From JASJBU01 sp039714735 (GTDB taxonomy: Bacteria; Pseudomonadota; Gammaproteobacteria; Chromatiales; Chromatiaceae): a DNA stretch of 64,000 bases. Of the stretch, positions 55,093-64,000 are shown piece by piece. Both the position numbers and the translations under genes were made by a program. The notes beneath the pieces are model-generated. The model ran no database searches, was not told the DNA's origin, and saw nothing but the letters and a program-made list of their open reading frames with translations. Every line of letters begins with the position of its first letter. The stretch's first letter is position 1. The DNA lies in NCBI GenBank assembly GCA_039714735.1, contig JBDLIT010000005.1, forward strand, positions 4,886 to 68,885, written 5' to 3'.

Positions 55093-55728
55093 ATGTCTGC
55101 AAACTTTATAGTTAACGCTGAATTACGGACCGATACGGGGAAAGGTGCGAGCCGCCGCCTGCGCCGGTCTGGTCGGCTTCCCGGCATCCTCTATGGCGCA
55201 CATAAAGAGCCTACCATGATCTCTCTGACGCACCATGAACTGGCCCGTCAGCTTGAGGATGAAGCCTTTTACTCAAAACTGCTCACCCTCAAACTGGAAG
55301 ACCAGGAACAGATTGTCGTCCTGAAAGACCTGCAGCGCCACCCTGCCAAACCATTCGTGATCCATGCGGATTTTCAACGCGTTCAGGCCGATGAGAAGAT
55401 CCGTCTGCACGTGCCTCTGCACTTCATAAACGAGGCCAATTGCCCGGGCATCAAGTCTGGCGGCCAGGCCAGTCATCAGCTGACCGACGTGGAGATCACC
55501 TGTCTGCCGAAAGATCTACCGGAATTCATTGAAGTCGACATATCTGAATTGAATATTGGCGATGCCATTCATCTTTCTGAAATGAAACTGCCGGCTGGCG
55601 TGGAATTTCCAAGCAGTGATGGTGAAGACTTCATTGTAGTCAATATTCATAGCGGCCATATGGGTGAAGAAGACGAAGAAGCAGGAGAAGGAGAAGGAGA
55701 GGCTGAAGCAGGAGAAGTAATCGAGTAA
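55093..55728 (+). CDS. rplY: 50S ribosomal protein L25 (Ctc/TL5 type)
   Basis: This 211-residue L25 (bL25) binds 5S rRNA. The N-terminal domain is the L25 fold (GASRRLRRSGRLPGILYG). The C-terminal TL5 domain (PLHFINEANCPGIKSGGQAS) makes it longer than E. coli L25 (94 residues). The tail is very acidic (EEDEEAGEGEGEAEAGE). It has GGAGA before the start. It follows prs as in pseudomonads. Confidence 0.96.
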   Translation: MSANFIVNAELRTDTGKGASRRLRRSGRLPGILYGAHKEPTMISLTHHELARQLEDEAFYSKLLTLKLEDQEQIVVLKDLQRHPAKPFVIHADFQRVQADEKIRLHVPLHFINEANCPGIKSGGQASHQLTDVEITCLPKDLPEFIEVDISELNIGDAIHLSEMKLPAGVEFPSSDGEDFIVVNIHSGHMGEEDEEAGEGEGEAEAGEVIE

Positions 55729-55736
55729 TCCATTGC

Positions 55737-55763
55737 GCGTGGAGGACGTTACATCCTCCACGC
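55737..55763 (+). terminator. Strong hairpin between rplY and pth
   Basis: A perfect 10-bp stem (GCGTGGAGGA / TCCTCCACGC) with a 7-nt loop begins 8 bp after rplY. No T-tract follows. It may partly terminate or set the level of rplY over pth mRNA, or protect the rplY 3-prime end. Confidence 0.55.
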
Positions 55764-55785
55764 ACCTCACCTCATACAGAACCTG

Positions 55786-56370
55786 ATGTCACCCCCCACC
55801 ATCAAACTGATTGTTGGATTAGGCAATCCTGGTTCAGAATACGAGCAGACTCGCCACAATACCGGCTTCTGGTTTGTCGACCTGCTTGCCCGGCGCCATA
55901 ACGCTACATTCAAATCAGAATCCAGACACCATGGACAGGTCTGCCGTTTGACCCTGCATGGCCAGGACTGCCGGCTGCTAAAACCATCAACCTTCATGAA
56001 CCGCAGTGGCCAGGCCGTGGCAAGCCTCGCCCATTATTTCAGAATCACACCGCAAGAGATCCTGGTCGCACATGATGAGCTGGACCTACCTGCCGGCTCC
56101 ATTCGCCTCAAGACCGGAGGAGGTCATGCCGGCCATAACGGCTTGAGGGATATCATGAACGCACTGGGGAACCGGGATTTCCACCGCCTGCGAATTGGCA
56201 TCGACCATCCAAATGATCGCCGGGCCGTAGTGGACTATGTCCTGACTCGCCCTTCCAAGGCGGACCGTGAATCGATTGAACAGAATCTTGAGACCGCCGC
56301 AGATTGCCTTGATGACATCATATCCGGAAACCTGCAACGAGCAATGAATCAGCTCCATACCACCCGATAG
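55786..56370 (+). CDS. pth: Peptidyl-tRNA hydrolase
   Basis: This 194-residue enzyme recycles tRNA from peptidyl-tRNA that drops off ribosomes. The active-site elements are present: VGLGNPGSEYEQTRHNTGFW with the catalytic histidine, KPSTFMNRSGQAV, and LVAHDELDLPAGSIRLKTGG. The length matches that of E. coli (194). It ends the ispE-to-pth region. ychF, the usual next gene, is absent. Confidence 0.97.
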   Translation: MSPPTIKLIVGLGNPGSEYEQTRHNTGFWFVDLLARRHNATFKSESRHHGQVCRLTLHGQDCRLLKPSTFMNRSGQAVASLAHYFRITPQEILVAHDELDLPAGSIRLKTGGGHAGHNGLRDIMNALGNRDFHRLRIGIDHPNDRRAVVDYVLTRPSKADRESIEQNLETAADCLDDIISGNLQRAMNQLHTTR

Positions 56371-56536
56371 CCGGGCCCAGCGTCCGATCAATCAACTTCT
56401 CTCCAGACCTTTCCTCCTTTACGCCGTTTGTGAAACAGTTTGAACTCATTCTGTTATTCGTATGATAAATTGTATTTATATAATTGTTTGCTTATAATCC
56501 ATTTAACATATATCCAACAAATGACAGGTTGAAACA

Positions 56537-57292
56537 ATGAAGCTATATACCATTGCAACCACCCTGCTGATCCTGATTTCCAGCACTGCATCTGCTGCTG
56601 AAAGCGAAGCTGAAGCCCTCGCATTACTGAAAAAGAGTGAAGCGCTGATGCGCTCTCCAGCCACGGCAGCGGAATATCAGGTCGATATTATTCGCCCTGA
56701 CTGGCAGCGCACCATGACGTTCAGGAGTCTGGACGACAATATAAAAAAACGCTTCCGCATGGAGATCCTCTCGCCTCGAAAAACGAAAGGAACTGTGTTT
56801 TTGAAAATCGACAACAAGCTGTCGATGTATCTGCCGAAACTGCGCAGGCAGATCGCTATTTCACCCGCCATGATGCACGATCCCTGGATGGGATCCGACT
56901 TTAATAATCAGGACCTGCTGGAAACCGACTCCCTGGTCAGCGGCTATTCACACCGGATTACCAAACGCGAGGGTACGGGTGAGCAGGAGATAATCAGCAT
57001 CGAGTCCGTACCGTATGCGGAAACCACAGTATCCTGGCTCAGACTGGAGCATCGTATCCGTGCCGACGGCATGCCGATCGATGTGACCTATATCTGCAAA
57101 CGGGGAAATCCCGGCCGCAAGCTCTCCTTTGATACACCTCAGGAGATGGATGGCAGGATCATACCGACGCGCTGGAGCATGGAATCACTCAAGGAAGAGG
57201 GTAAACGTACTATCATTACAATGAAATCCATTGATTTCGACACCCAGTTGAATGAAGCGCTTTTTACTCCCATGAAAAAGACCAAGGATTAG
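56537..57292 (+). CDS. LolA-like outer-membrane lipoprotein-sorting protein
   Basis: This 251-residue exported protein has a signal peptide at 1-20 (ending STASA) and the fold pattern of the LolA-like (COG2834-type) family (YQVDIIRPDWQRTMTFRSL, GTVFLKIDNKLSMYLPKLRR, DPWMGSDFNNQDLL). Such proteins have a half-barrel that holds lipid chains. It differs from true LolA, and it is the first gene of an operon with two permeases and an ATPase, 15 bp ahead of the first. It probably carries a lipid or lipoprotein through the periplasm. Confidence 0.88.
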   Translation: MKLYTIATTLLILISSTASAAESEAEALALLKKSEALMRSPATAAEYQVDIIRPDWQRTMTFRSLDDNIKKRFRMEILSPRKTKGTVFLKIDNKLSMYLPKLRRQIAISPAMMHDPWMGSDFNNQDLLETDSLVSGYSHRITKREGTGEQEIISIESVPYAETTVSWLRLEHRIRADGMPIDVTYICKRGNPGRKLSFDTPQEMDGRIIPTRWSMESLKEEGKRTIITMKSIDFDTQLNEALFTPMKKTKD

Positions 57293-57307
57293 TGCTTTTA
57301 TAAAGCC

Positions 57308-58552
57308 ATGAAACCAAAGCAGCGAATCGTACAACCCGTTATCGTTGCAGTTGCCATCCGCAATTTGACCGGCCATCTTCGGCGTACCCTGCTGACGGTC
57401 AGCGCTATTGCTGCCGGCCTGGCCTCGCTCATCTTTCTCTGGGGATTCAACGATGGCTTACACCGGAATATGCTCTCCAACTTCCAGGATGCCATCATTG
57501 GCAGCATCCAGATCCACCAACAAGGCTTTTTCGAGCATCCAAGATTATCGCTTTACCTAAAATCACCTGAGCTCGTCATCGAACAAATAGAGGCTGCGCA
57601 TGTTTCCAATTGGGCCCGCCGCCTGGAGGCCTTCGCCCTGGCGACATCCGAGCAGACAACCGAAGGTGTCATGTTGATCGGTATGGAGGCTGACCGCGAA
57701 GTGGGTGTAACCCAACTCAAACAGCGGATTGGAGTAGGTCGCTTCCTCCAGCCAGAAGACGACTATAGCCTGATCCTGGGAGCTACGACCGCAAAAAACC
57801 TCAAGGTAGAGGTAGGGGACCCTATCGTGATGGTGGGTTATGACCGTTTTGGCGCATTGGTTGCTGAAGAGTTTACCCTCGTAGGCATCATTACCAGCGG
57901 TGAAATGGGGCTCGACCAGGGCATGGCCCTGACCAATCTCAGCGCATTGCAGGAGATGCTGGACATGCCTAACAGCATCACAGGAGTCGTATTGAGGGTG
58001 CCGGATAGCGGTATCGCAAATCTGGCTGATGCTCTGTCCCTCAAACTGGCGGATCAAAATCTAGAGATCATGCCCTGGAGTGAAATGTTTCCAGTCGTCC
58101 AGGAGTGGATCACCCTGCATAATGGCTTTCTCTACCTGTTTGTCGCTATCGTGCTGTTCATCGTCATTGCCGGCGAGCTCAATACATTGTTGTTATCGAT
58201 GCTTGAAAGAACCCGTGATTTCGGTGTTTTCATGGCCATCGGCACCGCACGCAAGCAAATTGGACTCATGCTGATGCTGGAAGCAGTACTGCTGGGCCTC
58301 ATCGGTTCATTGCTTGGCAGCCTTTTCGGCATTGCAATCATTCTGACCACCAGCCAAACCGGTCTTGATCTTTCCATCCTTTTAGGCTCGACCAGCCGCT
58401 TCTATGTTGATCCCGTGATCTATCCCGAACTCAATCTCGACCATCTTGGCATCACCGTCATCAGCATCCTGTGCGCCTCTTTCCTGGCAGGAATCTATCC
58501 CGCCTGGCGCGCCGTGAAACTGCAACCTGTCGAGGCGATACGCAATGGCTGA
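57308..58552 (+). CDS. FtsX/LolCE-type ABC permease, first subunit
   Basis: This 414-residue membrane protein has the MacB/LolC topology: TM1 near 28-48, a large periplasmic domain of about 230 residues, then three TMs in the last third (LYLFVAIVLFIVIAGELNTL, LGLIGSLLGSLFGIAIILTT, ITVISILCASFLAGIYPAWR). Such subunits transmit force to periplasmic partners rather than form pores. The stop overlaps the start of the next permease by 8 bp. Confidence 0.92.
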   Translation: MKPKQRIVQPVIVAVAIRNLTGHLRRTLLTVSAIAAGLASLIFLWGFNDGLHRNMLSNFQDAIIGSIQIHQQGFFEHPRLSLYLKSPELVIEQIEAAHVSNWARRLEAFALATSEQTTEGVMLIGMEADREVGVTQLKQRIGVGRFLQPEDDYSLILGATTAKNLKVEVGDPIVMVGYDRFGALVAEEFTLVGIITSGEMGLDQGMALTNLSALQEMLDMPNSITGVVLRVPDSGIANLADALSLKLADQNLEIMPWSEMFPVVQEWITLHNGFLYLFVAIVLFIVIAGELNTLLLSMLERTRDFGVFMAIGTARKQIGLMLMLEAVLLGLIGSLLGSLFGIAIILTTSQTGLDLSILLGSTSRFYVDPVIYPELNLDHLGITVISILCASFLAGIYPAWRAVKLQPVEAIRNG

Positions 58553-59792
58553 TGCTTCACGCCTGGGAATAGGCTACTACTTCGCTTTATCGATTCGAAA
58601 TCTGTTGCGCAATCCACGCCGTACCGGTATCACACTGATTACCATGGTCTTCGGCATCTCCACCCTGACTCTGCTAGGCGCCCTGAACGACGGCTGGCTC
58701 AATCAGATGAGAACCAACTTCATCCTCAGCTACACCGGTCACATCCAGATCCACAGCAAAGGCTTTGAGGCATCAAAAAGCCTGCAGGACAGCATCACCG
58801 AGCCAGACGAAATTCTGCATTACATAAACTATCCTGAGATCATCGGTTGGACCCAGCGCATTCGAACCTCGGGACTCGCCTCCCTGGGTGGCAGCAGCGC
58901 CGGAGTACAGATTATGGCAACCGACCCGGAGCAGGAGACCTGGGTTACATCCATGCATCAAAACATCAATGCGGGACGCTGGCTGAATCCCGGCATGCCC
59001 CATGACCTGCTGCTTGGCAACACCGTAGCGCGAAGTATCGGTGCCGGCCTGGGTGACAAAATCATCCTCATGGCGCAACGTGCGAACGGTGAAATGATCT
59101 CGGAAGTCTTTTATCTGCGCGGAGTCCTGGAGACCGGAGCGCCTCAGATCGACCGCACTCTCGCCGTGATTCCGCTACATGCCGCACAGCAATGGCTCGA
59201 TATGCCGGATAGCGTGACTGACATCGTTTTACGCGCCGAACACCACGATAAAACGGAAACCCTGCACCGGCTTCTGGCACAGCAACTATCGACAAATGAT
59301 TATGAAATCATGCGCTGGCAGGAACTTGACCCGATGGTCAGCCAATGGCTCAATTTCAGTGACGCCTATGGCCTGGTGGTGATCTTTGTGGTGATACTCC
59401 TGGTCCTCACGGAAATCCTCAACACCATGCTGATAGCCTTGCATGACAGGCAAAAAGAGCTTGGCGTCATGGTTGCAATCGGCACCCATAAACATCAGAT
59501 ATTTATGATGATGATGCTGGAAGCGGTCATTATCATCCTGTTTGGCAGCTTGCTTGGCTACTTGAGTGGCGGACTGCTGGTCTATTCACTGAGCGAACAT
59601 GGCATTGATCTCTCTTACTTCTCTAATGCCTTTCAGTTTTTCTATATGGACCCTGTCATCCATCCACTACTCACGGTTAACTCAGCAATCAGGATATTCA
59701 GCACCACCCTGATTGCGGCGCTGATTGCAGGAATATACCCAGCATGGAAGGCAACGCAATTACCTATTACCAAATCGATCCGGATTCAATAG
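58545..59792 (+). CDS. FtsX/LolCE-type ABC permease, second subunit
   Basis: This 415-residue paralogue of the preceding permease has the same topology (TM1 near 31-50 ITLITMVFGISTLTLLGALN, large periplasmic domain, three C-terminal TMs, AGIYPAWKATQLPITKSIRI). Two different permeases imply a heterodimer, as in LolCE. The two periplasmic domains share SYTGHIQIHSKGF / GSIQIHQQGF and related segments. It lies 6 bp before the ATPase gene. Confidence 0.92.
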   Translation: MADASRLGIGYYFALSIRNLLRNPRRTGITLITMVFGISTLTLLGALNDGWLNQMRTNFILSYTGHIQIHSKGFEASKSLQDSITEPDEILHYINYPEIIGWTQRIRTSGLASLGGSSAGVQIMATDPEQETWVTSMHQNINAGRWLNPGMPHDLLLGNTVARSIGAGLGDKIILMAQRANGEMISEVFYLRGVLETGAPQIDRTLAVIPLHAAQQWLDMPDSVTDIVLRAEHHDKTETLHRLLAQQLSTNDYEIMRWQELDPMVSQWLNFSDAYGLVVIFVVILLVLTEILNTMLIALHDRQKELGVMVAIGTHKHQIFMMMMLEAVIIILFGSLLGYLSGGLLVYSLSEHGIDLSYFSNAFQFFYMDPVIHPLLTVNSAIRIFSTTLIAALIAGIYPAWKATQLPITKSIRIQ

Positions 59793-59798
59793 AAGCAT

Positions 59799-60602
59799 AT
59801 GGACACGACAAATAATCAGATAATTATCTCAGTGCGTGAACTGTCTAAATGCTACTGGATCGGTACAGTACCCTTTCCGGCACTGAATAATGTCAACCTT
59901 GATATCTACAATGGGGAATTCACGGTTCTCGCAGGACGCTCCGGCTCCGGTAAAAGCACGCTTCTCAATATAATCGGCGCATTGGAATCAGCCGACAAAG
60001 GGGAAGTCATTGTCGATAATAAAAATATACTTCAGATGAACGCGGACGAACGCACCCGCTTTCGTTTGCAGACTATCGGATTCGTATTCCAGGCTTACAA
60101 TCTGATACAGGTTCTTACTGCCCAGGAAAACATCGCTTATGTCTGTCAGTTACAGGGAAAGAGTAAAAAAGAGAGCCTGGAAATTGCCAGTCACTGGCTC
60201 GAGGAAGTCGGCCTTGGAGAGCTGGGAGGGCGCAGACCGGACCAGCTTTCAGGGGGGCAGCAACAACGGGTTGCAGTTGCCAGAGCCTTGGCCACCAACC
60301 CAAAAATCGTCCTGGCCGATGAACCGACTGCAAACCTTGATACCGTCACTGCACAAAAGCTGGTCTGTCTGCTCCAGCAACTCAACGACCGATTCGATAC
60401 GACTTTCCTGATCTCTTCGCATGACCCTGATGTAAAGAATGCCTCCAGTCGCCTGATCAAGCTGGCGGACGGGCACGTCGTCAAACGCTGGGACGAGAAC
60501 CCTCCTCCAACAACACCGCTTACATCCAGCTGTCCGATGAGAAACATCCCTCTCCGGCAAAGATTACGTAAGCTGTTTCAGAGAGATCGACCTCAAAACT
60601 AA
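59799..60602 (+). CDS. LolD/MacB-type ABC transporter ATP-binding protein
   Basis: This 267-residue ATPase has Walker A GRSGSGKST (46-54), the Q-loop FQAYNLIQVLT, signature LSGGQQQRVAVARAL, Walker B KIVLADEPTANLD and the switch histidine ISSHDPDV. All catalytic residues are intact. It powers the two permeases upstream. The C-terminal 30 residues (after KRWDENPPP) are a variable tail. A terminator follows at 60675. Confidence 0.95.
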   Translation: MDTTNNQIIISVRELSKCYWIGTVPFPALNNVNLDIYNGEFTVLAGRSGSGKSTLLNIIGALESADKGEVIVDNKNILQMNADERTRFRLQTIGFVFQAYNLIQVLTAQENIAYVCQLQGKSKKESLEIASHWLEEVGLGELGGRRPDQLSGGQQQRVAVARALATNPKIVLADEPTANLDTVTAQKLVCLLQQLNDRFDTTFLISSHDPDVKNASSRLIKLADGHVVKRWDENPPPTTPLTSSCPMRNIPLRQRLRKLFQRDRPQN

Positions 60603-60674
60603 GTGAGAGATTTAATAAAGACAAACGGCATCTATTCAGCTCTGACGAACCTACCCCCATTATCAGCAGGCAGA

Positions 60675-60700
60675 AAAAAGCCGGCGCGAGGCCGGCTTTT
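60675..60700. terminator. Bidirectional terminator between ABC operon and MMPL gene
   Basis: A 7-bp GC stem (AGCCGGC / GCCGGCT) with a 5-nt loop is flanked by A-runs and T-runs on both sides. It is followed by four T on the plus strand and six T on the minus strand, so it can end both the ABC operon and the convergent MMPL gene. Confidence 0.9.
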
Positions 60701-60743
60701 AATATTGACTCAGCCAAAGGCTGGTCTATCTGGCATCCGCGCC

Positions 60744-63497
60744 TTATTTTTCTCCGAATACGAATTTGGGCTTGAACCAGAGCACGAGTAACGGCAACAG
60801 GGTCAGAGCAGTCACTACGTCGATCAGTAACGCCTCCGTGATATAGACACCGAGACCCCAAGTGTTGGCAAGGTCGGTATTCAACAATGGAATAAAACAG
60901 CCCAGCAGTACGATCACCGAAATAATCACCGCAGAACCTGTCGTATTCAAGGTATTCACCAGTGATTTCTCCCAGTCTCCGGCTGTTGCCTGCATCTCCT
61001 CCCTGAGCCTTGACATCATATAGATACCATAGTCGATACCCAGCCCCATGGCGATACTCAATGCCACCTGAAGGTGAAACGCCAGATTGCCTGACCAGTT
61101 TTTCGTCAGGGTGAAATAGCCACCCAGTCCATACTGAGCATAGAGCGTGATAAACAGCAATACCATCAGGATGATGGAGACCACCACTGAACGGAAGATG
61201 AGAGCAGCAATAATAAACACAGCTGCGGCCGTCAGCAGAGGACCGGACAACCAGTTATCCATTGCCACAACTCTGGTTGCTTCTGTGGCGCCCAGGAAGC
61301 CACCCACCGCAGGTCTCACATAATCAGGGCCGTCGACAGACAGTTCATTGGTGTCACCAGAGAGATCAGTGGATGGGCCGGAGCGTAGACCAAAATTGAC
61401 CTTCTGGAAACCCGGATCATTTTTGTGATCCTCGACATACTGCTGGATATCCATGGTTACCTGATGCGCTTCTACTGGATCCATGGTGTTGATGAAGCCC
61501 ATCACCACACCTTCATTCCAGTCAGGAGACACGAAGGAGTCCATATCACCCTCTTCCGTCATGGTCTCCAGCAGACCGTTATAGAGCTGGACGATATCAT
61601 CACCGTCACGGTCATCATCCGGATCAATAGACTGCAGCTTGGCTGATGTCGGAATATAGAGATCATTGATGGTTGGCTGTGTACCGGGTTCGGCTGTCAG
61701 CAGCATATTCACCAGACGGATGTATTGAGCGTAGGAACCCGTGAAGCCAATGAACGGGTGAGCACGCATCCACTCTTCCATCGCTTCCACATCAGCCAGA
61801 ACCTCGGCATCATTGAAAATGCCTTGCGCACCGCAGGGATCGGGATCCCAACATTTCAATTTCTCTTTTTGCGCTTTACACTCCGCAAGTTTTTCTGCCG
61901 GATCTTCGATATCGTAGATCTCTTCCGGGAAATAGACCTCATCGCACAATTTCAGTGCTTTTTCCTTGCCGCGAATGGGTATAGACACTGAAATAACACC
62001 CGGCATGATCGTATTCAATTTCTCAATATGCTGAATAGTGATCGATTTTTCCTTAAACGCAGCACGCGCATAATTGATACCCTTTTCCACGCCCGGCATC
62101 AGGTCTTCCGATGACCCTTTGAGAATGTCGGTGTAGTAAGTGGAAACACCGATAATCAAGGCAACAAAACCGATCGGCAGCCATTTGCCCGGGCCTGCCA
62201 ACATGCCGGAGATAACACTGCCAATCTTGGTCTCCCAGCCACGTTCGTCACCGGAATGCATCTCCTTGTTGCCGCACGGGAAGGTGATCATCAACAACGG
62301 TATCAGGGTCGTGGTCGTGAACAACAGGGTGAGCATGCCGAACATGCCAAAATAGGCATAGGCCTTATAGAAAGAGATATCCACCGTCGCCAGGGTGGCA
62401 AAACCCACCATATCCGTTACGATCGATAGCGTCGCTGGTACGATAGTATGGGAAATGGCGGCCTTTGCGGCCGATTTACAGTCACCGCCCTCCGCCTGCT
62501 CCTGCATAAAACGCCTCGTCACCTGTACCGAGTGGCCCACCCCAATGGCCAGCAGCAGCATTGGCGTCAGGACCATCATGGTTGTGAGTTTGAAGGCGGT
62601 AAAGCCCATCAGACCCAGGGTCAGGATAATCGTTGCCCCGACACCCATCATCGGAAACAGCGAACCCCGCCAGTTTCTGAATTCGAACCAGAGCGCTGCA
62701 ACCACGATCGCCAGGGAGATGACAAACAACCACCATTTATTCACCAGATCGGCAAGCATCCAGGCGAGGAAATAGGGTTCTCCCGCAACCAACGTCTCAA
62801 AACGGTCGTCTTCCCCATATTCATCCATCATGCCGCGCACTTCGCGCACCCAGGGCAGGTAGATCTCTTTTACCTCATCGGTATAGTCACCAATGATATA
62901 CAAAGATTTTGCAATGCAGCTCTTCTCATCTTTTTCGGAAAAATCACACTTGTTTCCATCAGCATCCTCGAAACCCACCAGCATGGGGCCCATCACTGGA
63001 TTGGATTCGATACCCTCCTTGAGAAAAGCCAGTTGCTCCTTCGCCTTGGCAGGATCTTCGCTGATACCCTCGGTAGGAATCAGGCGCTTGAATACCAGGC
63101 CATTCTCATCCGCACCCATATATTTGATTTTCTTGGCGGCAATATCAATAAAGTTCGAAGCTCGGGCAGTCGGCAGATCGACCAGACGCTGGTGGATCTC
63201 CTGCACCTTATTCACAAACCAATTCTTGTAGACATCACCCTCTTTGATCCTCAGAGTGAACACCATCAGGTTACCCATGCCGAAATTGTGCTCGGCATAC
63301 AGGTTGGTGGCTACATAACGATTGGTTGGGGGCAGCAAGGTATCCGGATCGTTGCGCACATCCAGGTTCTTGATCTGTAACGCAGTCAATATCGTGGCAA
63401 CCAAAAGGATCAGCAGCAATGGCAAACGATAGCGAATCACGAAATCCGCATAGCGTTCTGCCAAGGATTGATTTGCTGTAGATGAAGAACTACTCAT
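60744..63497 (-). CDS. MMPL/RND-superfamily exporter
   Basis: This 917-residue transporter of the RND superfamily (MMPL/COG1033 type) has TM1 near 22-43, a long periplasmic domain, a TM2-6 bundle, and the same again in the second half. Clear segments are TMMVLTPMLLLAIGVGHSVQ and HLQVALSIAMGLGIDYGIYM. The second periplasmic domain holds a cysteine-rich insertion (several Cys between CDEVYFPEE and CWDPDPCGAQ) that may form disulfides. I chose ATG 63497 with AGGA upstream over TTG 63548. Substrates of this class are usually lipids or hydrophobic molecules. Confidence 0.9.
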   Translation of the reverse strand: MSSSSSTANQSLAERYADFVIRYRLPLLLILLVATILTALQIKNLDVRNDPDTLLPPTNRYVATNLYAEHNFGMGNLMVFTLRIKEGDVYKNWFVNKVQEIHQRLVDLPTARASNFIDIAAKKIKYMGADENGLVFKRLIPTEGISEDPAKAKEQLAFLKEGIESNPVMGPMLVGFEDADGNKCDFSEKDEKSCIAKSLYIIGDYTDEVKEIYLPWVREVRGMMDEYGEDDRFETLVAGEPYFLAWMLADLVNKWWLFVISLAIVVAALWFEFRNWRGSLFPMMGVGATIILTLGLMGFTAFKLTTMMVLTPMLLLAIGVGHSVQVTRRFMQEQAEGGDCKSAAKAAISHTIVPATLSIVTDMVGFATLATVDISFYKAYAYFGMFGMLTLLFTTTTLIPLLMITFPCGNKEMHSGDERGWETKIGSVISGMLAGPGKWLPIGFVALIIGVSTYYTDILKGSSEDLMPGVEKGINYARAAFKEKSITIQHIEKLNTIMPGVISVSIPIRGKEKALKLCDEVYFPEEIYDIEDPAEKLAECKAQKEKLKCWDPDPCGAQGIFNDAEVLADVEAMEEWMRAHPFIGFTGSYAQYIRLVNMLLTAEPGTQPTINDLYIPTSAKLQSIDPDDDRDGDDIVQLYNGLLETMTEEGDMDSFVSPDWNEGVVMGFINTMDPVEAHQVTMDIQQYVEDHKNDPGFQKVNFGLRSGPSTDLSGDTNELSVDGPDYVRPAVGGFLGATEATRVVAMDNWLSGPLLTAAAVFIIAALIFRSVVVSIILMVLLFITLYAQYGLGGYFTLTKNWSGNLAFHLQVALSIAMGLGIDYGIYMMSRLREEMQATAGDWEKSLVNTLNTTGSAVIISVIVLLGCFIPLLNTDLANTWGLGVYITEALLIDVVTALTLLPLLVLWFKPKFVFGEK

Positions 63498-63529
63498 GGC
63501 GATATTCCTATGCCGATAGAAACAAAAAA

Positions 63530-63564
63530 GGCTGAAAACCGAAGGCAAGCCTCGGTTTTCAGCC
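63530..63564 (-). terminator. Terminator of the DUF1302-like gene
   Basis: A perfect 13-bp stem (GGCTGAAAACCGA / TCGGTTTTCAGCC) with a 9-nt loop is followed on the minus strand by six T. It lies 30 bp after the DUF1302-like stop and 33 bp before the MMPL start, so the MMPL gene probably relies on readthrough or its own promoter. Confidence 0.88.
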
Positions 63565-63594
63565 TCGTTACTAGATCAATGGATTCATTGAAGA

Positions 63595-64000
63595 TTATTC
63601 AAAGATCCACTTTACACCGAACTGCAGGTTAGAAGCTTCGTCGAACTGACCAAACAGGGTATTTTCGTCACCCCAGTAGTGATTCCACTCCGCGGAACCG
63701 ATAACCGTATCGGTGAAGCTGTACTCCACATCAAAGCGGTTCCAATAACCACCACCCTCTTCAGCGATGGTGATGTTGTTCCAGCGGTGTTCCTGAGAAT
63801 CACCGAAGGGCTTGGAGAAGAACAGGGAGTAGAATTCTTCATTCTCTTCAGCCTTCTGTAATCCATTGCTCATGTGCAGGGCGGCCATGTCACCAGTATA
63901 ACGAGAACAGTCATAGGCCGCACCGGTCTGGGTGTAGCAGGTGCGCTCCTCATCTACGAAGTCCAGGTTTCTGAACTGAATGAACTGACCGCTCACCATC
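63595..64000 (-). CDS. DUF1302-like outer-membrane protein, C-terminal part
   Basis: The last 135 residues of a longer gene enter from the right edge. They are rich in aromatic and alternating residues (WNRFDVEYSFTDTVIGSAEW, NHYWGDENTLFGQFDE, LQFGVKWIFE), typical of the final strands of a beta-barrel and similar to the end of DUF1302 proteins, which often sit next to MMPL exporters. The true start lies beyond the window. The terminal residue is Glu rather than the usual Phe. Confidence 0.7.
   Translation of the reverse strand, partial: MVSGQFIQFRNLDFVDEERTCYTQTGAAYDCSRYTGDMAALHMSNGLQKAEENEEFYSLFFSKPFGDSQEHRWNNITIAEEGGGYWNRFDVEYSFTDTVIGSAEWNHYWGDENTLFGQFDEASNLQFGVKWIFE

Noticed and set aside
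62448..63380. 310-codon plus-strand frame
   Set aside because: It is antisense to the MMPL exporter, whose sense frame has clear membrane segments.

Overview
This window reads as the chromosome of a gammaproteobacterium with moderate GC content. The gene order secE-nusG-rplKAJL-rpoBC, rpsLG-fusA-tuf, S10-spc-alpha and TPR lipoprotein-ispE-tRNA-Gln-prs-rplY-pth is typical of that class. So are two tuf genes, the absence of infA from the alpha operon, and the ampD-ampE pair. A DsrC/TusE-family protein and the overall layout suggest a Chromatiales or Sedimenticolaceae-like sulfur bacterium. That placement is inference and was not tested.

Layout. 1-7.6 kb holds mixed genes: a LysM-FecR protein cut by the window edge, its OmpR-type response regulator, an OmpA protein with calcium-type repeats, an MscS channel, a GlsB-like membrane protein, a thiamine-binding protein, a HugZ remnant, a TusE/DsrC-like protein, an EgtB/SenA-like protein without its iron ligands, a mini flagellar-rod-like protein, nadC and an FKBP isomerase. 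7.7-10 kb is one large DUF1631 gene. 10.4-14.7 kb is a compact plus-strand operon: two DUF1538 membrane proteins, a PII-like protein, a CBS protein, ampD, ampE and a histidine phosphatase. 14.7-18.2 kb has a perfect CRP-type palindrome with a tiny membrane ORF, a SpoU methyltransferase, a cytochrome b and pyruvate kinase.

18.3-48.8 kb, all on the minus strand, is the translation and transcription core. Read in the direction of transcription it runs secE-nusG, rplKA, rplJL, rpoBC, then rpsL-rpsG-fusA-tuf running straight into S10-spc-alpha. A strong promoter lies before rpsL and another candidate before rplK. Upstream sit tRNA-Trp, a second tuf that looks identical to the first, and tRNA-Thr, -Gly and -Tyr. 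The nusG-rplK gap carries an unusual 122-bp-period direct repeat with a CCGGACA hairpin.

51-56.4 kb (plus strand) is the TPR lipoprotein-ispE-tRNA-Gln-prs-rplY-pth region, without lolB. 56.5-60.6 kb is an operon of a LolA-like periplasmic protein, two FtsX/MacB-type permeases and an ATPase. It converges on a large MMPL/RND exporter and the end of a DUF1302-like outer-membrane protein, which together could form an envelope lipid or lipoprotein trafficking set.

The best candidates for an undescribed system are the DUF1538x2-PII-CBS operon, a membrane transporter apparently wired to two nucleotide-sensing proteins, and the LolA-like/ABC/RND/DUF1302 cluster.
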